Assembly (NCBI GenBank): GCA_963837485.1
Contig: CAWINP010000015.1
Coordinates: 165,655-229,654 of the forward strand
Origin: Solirubrobacter sp963837485
GTDB lineage: Bacteria; Actinomycetota; Thermoleophilia; Solirubrobacterales; Solirubrobacteraceae
Length of the DNA stretch: 64,000 bases
Direction of reading: 5' to 3'
Shown one piece after another: positions 59,533 through 64,000 of the stretch (position 1 is its first letter; the number at the start of each line of letters is the position of its first letter). A model generated the notes under the pieces. The model was given only the letters and a program-made list of their open reading frames with translations. It ran no database searches and was not told the DNA's origin. A program made the position numbers and the translations under genes.

Positions 59533-59794
59533 GGTCCGGACGCGCGACTCACTCGCCAGCGGGAAACGCGTGGGCCGCGGGGTTGCGCCAGGGGGTGCGT
59601 GCCGAATCGGGAGTTAGCAGGCGCGGGCTGCCTCCTCACCGGGCCATCCCGTCCATCACTCGCGACAGGATGGAGGAGGCGGCCAGCCCGTCTGATCTCA
59701 AATTGGAGAGTCTCGTCGTCGTTCCCCGTCCGACCCGGGGACCGAGGCACCTCCGCCTTCCGGCCGTTAGAAACCGTACTTCTGCTTGCGGCGC

Positions 59795-62464
59795 TCAAAC
59801 GCCTCGCGGCCGCCCTCGAGTACGTCCTCGAGAGGTCCGTGAAGTTCCGCGTCGTCGATCGAGCCGCGTTGCGCGACGCGCGCCCGCAGCCGGTCGCGGT
59901 CCTGCTCCGCTGCCCAGAATGACGATCTGCTCGGAGTCTCCGAGTACAGGGATATTCGCGTTGTGTGTCGCGATCAGAAATTGGCGCTGTTCCTTGGTAT
60001 CGCGGAGCCGGCGCACGACGCCCTCATAGATAAAGCGGTTGTCGAGATCATCCTCGGGCTGGTCGAGGATCAGCGGGCCGTCGCTCTCCAGCAGCGCGAG
60101 CAGCAGGATCGCCGTGCTGCGCTGGCCGGCCGACAGGCGCTGGAGCGGGCGATGGTCGGGGCGGTCAGGCGTGCCAACGTCGAGCGCGATCTCGACGCGG
60201 TCCTCGAGACCTAGCATCTCCAGCGCAGCGAGCGCCTTTTCGTCGAGGCTGCGATTCAGCTGCGCGGCCACGCCTTCGGTCAGGTCGTATGCGCAAATGA
60301 GCGCCGCCTCGCCCTCGCGGACACGAGCGGAGAACTCGGCGGGGGAGAAGTCGTCACGCTCAACGAGCCGCCTTAGCTGTGCCCGTTGGGCACCGCTGCG
60401 GAGTTCGCAGAGCGCCTCGAAGACGGCGCTTCGGTTGCCCTGATGCCCGACGCGAATGCGGACGTCGTCGCTGAGCTTGCCGGTCAGCTCGTGGGCTTTG
60501 CGCTCGCGGACGGCGAAGATACGTCGCCGGAGCTCGCGCAGCTCGGCCAGCCGCTCGTCACGCTGCGAGGCGAGCTCTGACAGGGTCCTACGGTGTGCGG
60601 CGACTCGCGTGTCGAGTGCCTCGAGACGAGCGATCCGCGAGTCGAGTTGAAGGTACTGCTGGATCTCAGGTTCGCCGTGCTCGCCGGCGACCTCGGCGAC
60701 CGCGGCGTCGAAGTCCGCGCGCCGAGCCTCGAAGCGCTCCTGCCACTCACGCTCCAGCTCCTCCAGTCGCACCCGTGTCCGTCCGAGCGTGCCCCTGACG
60801 GTGTCGGCCGCTCGCTCCCAGCTCGAGTCCACGCCGGCGAGCAGACCGTCGAGCTCGCCGAGCAGGTCGTGGTTGACCAGGTTGTCGGGGAGGCTGACTC
60901 GCCCGACGTCGCGGGCGTCGGACACCAGTTCGTCGAGCAGCCGCTCGTGCTCGTCGAGTCGCTCGCGCGCGACGACCCACTGCTCGCGCTCGCGGGCGAG
61001 GGTGCGCTGCTCACTGAGTTTGCCCTCGAGGCCCGCCTCGTCGAAACGCCGCTTCTGCTCCTTGAGCGCCGGCAACTCCGCCACCTCGCCGGCCATCCGT
61101 TCGACCTCGCGCCAGGCGCGCGACGCAGCGTCGGCGATTCCGCCGAGCTGCGCAAGAACGGCCTCCTCGTCGCGCAGCAGCTGCGCGAACTCGTTCTCGC
61201 AGTAGCGGTCGAGGAGCGCCAACTGGCTCTCCACGCGCTGTGCGGTCTGGTAGATCTCTTTCTGGCCAAAGACGACCGGCCGCATGACCGCCGAGGGCGC
61301 GAGGCCGGCGATGATCTCGCCGGTGGTCGCGTTGCGCACGAGTGGCCGATCGCGCCCCGTCCGCTCGATGACGTAGCGGGTCGGCTTGGGGTTCGGTACT
61401 TCTACCAATAGCGCTAGCTTCGCCTGCTGCGGGAATGTCTCCAGCAGCAACGCCTGCGCCTGCTCGGCGATCTCCGGAGCGGCGATGTCGAGATCGAATA
61501 CATGTCGCAGCGACTCGATGAACGTCGACTTCGCGGACCCCTTGCCCCCCACGAGGCAGTTCAGGTTGGGGTTCAACGGCAGCTCGGCATCCAAGAATGC
61601 CTCACTCCATGCCGCCGCCAGAATCCTGGGCGTCGCGACGGGCGCGAGCTCGTCGGGGTGACGAATGCGCGACTCAGGGTCGAAGAACGCCTGGCGAAGC
61701 CCGTCGAGCGTGTCGGCGCTGATCTTGATGTAGCTGAACTTCGAGCCGATCTCCTTGAGCGTCCTGGCATCCGACGTCTGGATGCAGGCGTACGGCCTCT
61801 CGCGGTGGTAGTGGCCCGATTCGTTGAGCAGCGCCGTCTTGTAGAAGCCATCGTCCATCGCTGCGGGGTTCTTCGACGCCTGCACGGCATACGCACCGCA
61901 GCCGTTCCATGCGTTGATCCGCGGCTCGCCCTTGAGCCGCTGAAGAACGCCGTCCTCGCGATCGACGTGCGAGAGGATGCACAACCCCCGGGTCTCTTCC
62001 TGGACGAAGGTCACGAGCTCGATCAGGTCCAGTTTGGCCAGCCGGGGCGACCCGTCGCTGTGAAAGCGCTTGGCCGACGGGAGCCCCATCTCTGTGAGCA
62101 CCTCGTCGAGGCGCGAGGCGCTCTCATTCGGCTCGTACAAACAAAGGACGTGGCACCCCTCGCTTGACGCGACCTCGAAGCCGGGAAACACGACGAGCGG
62201 GTTTCCCGCTGCACTGGCACGCAACTCATCGATCCACGAGACATCGTTGTGCTCGGTGATGGCGATCAAGCCGAGCTGCTGCTCGAGCGCGCGCTGTACG
62301 TAGGACGTGGCGAACGCCGCACGTTCCTCGGCTTTGTCGACTGGCGCGCCCGCACGGAAGTTGCGATCGACGGGTGTATGCAGTTGCAGGTCGGCGCGAC
62401 GGAACTGCGCCCCCGCGGGCTGGTCCGCGAGGGTTCGGAGCTTCTCCAGCTCCTCGATGATCAC
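59795..62464 (-). CDS. TrlF-type PHP/SMC-like ATPase with a frameshifted C-terminus
   Basis: About 890 residues. N-terminal PHP-like domain: RRADLQLHTPVDRNFRAG, GLIAITEHNDVSWIDEL, GLCILSHVDRED. Then an SMC/RecN-like ATPase: Walker A NCLVGGKGSAKSTFIESL, two long coiled coils (about 400-620), signature LQRLSAGQRSTAILLLALLE and Walker B LILDQPEDDLDNRF. Known family: TrlF AAA-like ATPases, often near defence genes. After VIL near 59914 an extra G shifts the frame; the other frame reads AAEQDRDRLRARVAQRGSID, then GGREAFERRKQKYGF and TAA at 59767, the family's normal end. The start is uncertain; GTG 62464 is my choice, with GAGGAG 15 bases upstream. Confidence 0.75.
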   Translation of the reverse strand: MIIEELEKLRTLADQPAGAQFRRADLQLHTPVDRNFRAGAPVDKAEERAAFATSYVQRALEQQLGLIAITEHNDVSWIDELRASAAGNPLVVFPGFEVASSEGCHVLCLYEPNESASRLDEVLTEMGLPSAKRFHSDGSPRLAKLDLIELVTFVQEETRGLCILSHVDREDGVLQRLKGEPRINAWNGCGAYAVQASKNPAAMDDGFYKTALLNESGHYHRERPYACIQTSDARTLKEIGSKFSYIKISADTLDGLRQAFFDPESRIRHPDELAPVATPRILAAAWSEAFLDAELPLNPNLNCLVGGKGSAKSTFIESLRHVFDLDIAAPEIAEQAQALLLETFPQQAKLALLVEVPNPKPTRYVIERTGRDRPLVRNATTGEIIAGLAPSAVMRPVVFGQKEIYQTAQRVESQLALLDRYCENEFAQLLRDEEAVLAQLGGIADAASRAWREVERMAGEVAELPALKEQKRRFDEAGLEGKLSEQRTLAREREQWVVARERLDEHERLLDELVSDARDVGRVSLPDNLVNHDLLGELDGLLAGVDSSWERAADTVRGTLGRTRVRLEELEREWQERFEARRADFDAAVAEVAGEHGEPEIQQYLQLDSRIARLEALDTRVAAHRRTLSELASQRDERLAELRELRRRIFAVRERKAHELTGKLSDDVRIRVGHQGNRSAVFEALCELRSGAQRAQLRRLVERDDFSPAEFSARVREGEAALICAYDLTEGVAAQLNRSLDEKALAALEMLGLEDRVEIALDVGTPDRPDHRPLQRLSAGQRSTAILLLALLESDGPLILDQPEDDLDNRFIYEGVVRRLRDTKEQRQFLIATHNANIPVLGDSEQIVILGSGAGPRPAAGARRATRLDRRRGTSRTSRGRTRGRPRGV

Positions 62465-62722
62465 GTTCGTCGCGGCGACTCTCCTCGATTGGGCATGCAA
62501 AGTTTGGCGCGATTTGCATGGTGAGCATATCCATCGCGCTGCGCGTGCGCTAGTCCGAATTTCTCCTCGCACCCGGCGAGGTGCACGAGCAAAGAGCACG
62601 CCAGCATCGAAGCGTGCATCGAACCGCGCCTGAGGGATGGGTGGACCCCGAACCGGCCATGGTCGAGAGCTGACAATCCACGCATACGGGGCGCTCATGG
62701 GCGGGGATGCGACCATAGGAGC

Positions 62723-64000
62723 GTGTGGCAGATCACCGTCCGTAACGGCGCTCGTGAGAGAGCCGTGGCTGCGATTGAGCAGGAGAATGCCTCTGCGCAA
62801 GAGATTCTTGAGATGGCGGAGCGGGCGATCGATCTCGGTCGAGGCGACGCGGCGTTGGATCAACTGCGCAGCCTGATAGATCAGGCGCAATCTCGACCGA
62901 GCGCTGAAGGAACCGCCGACGGAGCGGTCCCGTTCCGATCTTGGAGCCCATCAACCTCTGGGCGGGGAGGCGTCGGCGTCCCGGGACGATGAGCTCGGCG
63001 CGCCCCTTCGTTCGTACGAGGGCGGTATCGGACTGGTCGAGGCCGACGAGCTGAGCGACTTTGCGTGGCACGGCGGGCGCGTCGCCGTCGTCGCGATCCC
63101 GGAGTTGACGACGTCGATCGAATTGATCTACCAGCCGGCCAGCGCGGAGCGCGAACTGCGTGACATGATCGCCGAGACGTATTGGAAGGGATTGGCGGTC
63201 AAGCGGTGGTGGCCCATGGCCAGAGGTCGAGGTCAACCTAGACGTGCTCGGGTTCTTCGCTGATCCAATGGAATCCCCGACGATCATGGAGATCGCGTCA
63301 CGGGATCCGAACGCTCCTCGCCGATATAGATTCTCGCTCTCGTTTCCCCGCCCGGTAACGGGATTGTTGGTCGCTAAGCCTCTCTACCGGCTCGCCGGCA
63401 CCTGCGCGTTCGGGCTCGTGACCCGCTGCGACCCGCGCGAGTTCGGCAAGACCTGGGCGAACTCAATTCCTCCTCGCCCGACCTACGGGAAGCTCGTGGC
63501 GAGGTCGCGCGCGTACCGATTGTGTTGGTGCACGGCTTGGGCTCGACCGGCGCGGAGATGGCGCGCATGCTTGAGCCGCTCACGCTCGAACCCTCTCGCT
63601 ACGAGCACGACACCTTCATGTCGATCGACGCTAACGCTCAGGAACTGGCGGAGCTGTTGACCGCGAGATTCGATGACGCCGAGCACGTGCTCATGATTTG
63701 CCACTCCCGCGGCGGCCTGGTTGCCCGATCGGCCTCGGATCTAGTCGATGGGACTCTGGCAAGTCGGCTGTCGATCCACACGTTCGGTACCCCTCATCGG
63801 GGAACCCCGCTTGCGGATTTGCACGCATTGTCCCGCTCATTCATTTTCTGGAGTGCGTCCAGCATCCAGGCGATGTAATCCGAGCGGCGGCCCGGTACGT
63901 GCTACCTCGCACCTGGCGGACGCCTGAAGGTATCGAGGAAATGTGTCCCGACGATCCTTTCATCACTCGGATGTCCAAGGCGCCCCATCGTCCGCTCATG
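62723..64000 (+). pseudogene. DUF7379-like alpha/beta hydrolase gene with several frameshifts (runs off the window)
   Basis: Coherent protein passes through at least four frames. It begins at GTG 62723 (MWQITVRNGARERAVAAIEQ), then DELGAPLRSYEGGIGLVEAD and AIPELTTSIELIYQPASAER, then VNLDVLGFFADPMESPTIME. Next comes PIVLVHGLGSTGAEMARMLE with the nucleophile elbow ICHSRGGLVAR and TFGTPHRGTPLADL. Last is DVIRAAARYVLPRTWRTPEG to the window end. Breaks fall near 62940, 63235, 63440 and 63835. The hydrolase part resembles the DUF7379 lipase-like family sometimes fused in bacterial CHAT/defence proteins. Inactive as read. Confidence 0.65.

Overview
The window is very GC-rich with strong G/C preference at third codon positions. 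Its gene content (an RmlA-type nucleotidyltransferase, a YhaM-like HD protein, secreted GxxxSWS-type repeat proteins, DUF1254, DUF7144, AfsR/LuxR-type regulators) fits a high-GC actinobacterium. A soil member of the Thermoleophilia (Solirubrobacter/Conexibacter-like) is my best guess. This is inference from protein style; no rRNA or other marker gene is present.

Bases 1-46,440 are a dense, intact chromosomal segment. It holds a partial glucose-1-phosphate thymidylyltransferase; an HD nuclease, EcsC protein, hydrolase and L,D-transpeptidase; ribonuclease D; a fused amino-sugar kinase/MurQ etherase next to a secreted amidase (cell-wall synthesis and recycling); a secreted GH13 amylase; a minus-strand run Hcp-like protein > SDR > PI-PLC-like membrane protein > PRC-barrel; a YciI/ECF sigma pair; a secreted zincin with a VWA domain and its partner; a glycosyltransferase/flippase neighbourhood; a disulfide reductase and large LuxR regulator separated by a 166-bp imperfect palindrome; a divergent azoreductase/TetR pair with two palindromic operators; and a holin-like/phosphodiesterase fusion.

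Bases about 46.4-64 kb are accessory and decaying. A group II intron (about 47,804-51,324) has its own IS3-family element (49,481-51,101) inserted in the maturase with a 3-bp target duplication; removing the IS restores the maturase frame exactly. The maturase also has an in-frame amber codon. After a short run of intact small genes (DUF4259, PadR, CDGSH, DHFR-like) come a tyrosine-recombinase remnant that lost its catalytic Tyr, 24-bp direct repeats matching a tRNA 3' end (an attachment-site scar), a frameshifted DUF433 gene, a Type IIG restriction-modification gene broken by three frameshifts, a TrlF-type PHP/ATPase gene with a frameshift near its 3' end, and a multiply frameshifted alpha/beta hydrolase running off the window. 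The first 46 kb shows no comparable damage, so this looks like a relic integrative/defence island rather than general sequence error, although errors cannot be excluded without reads.

Several start codons are unusual. The sigma factor best fits a CTG start overlapping the upstream stop, and a cupin gene shows conserved coding sequence upstream of its first ATG. A possible deletion scar joins the 5' ends of a RidA gene and a secreted-protein gene at 27,818.
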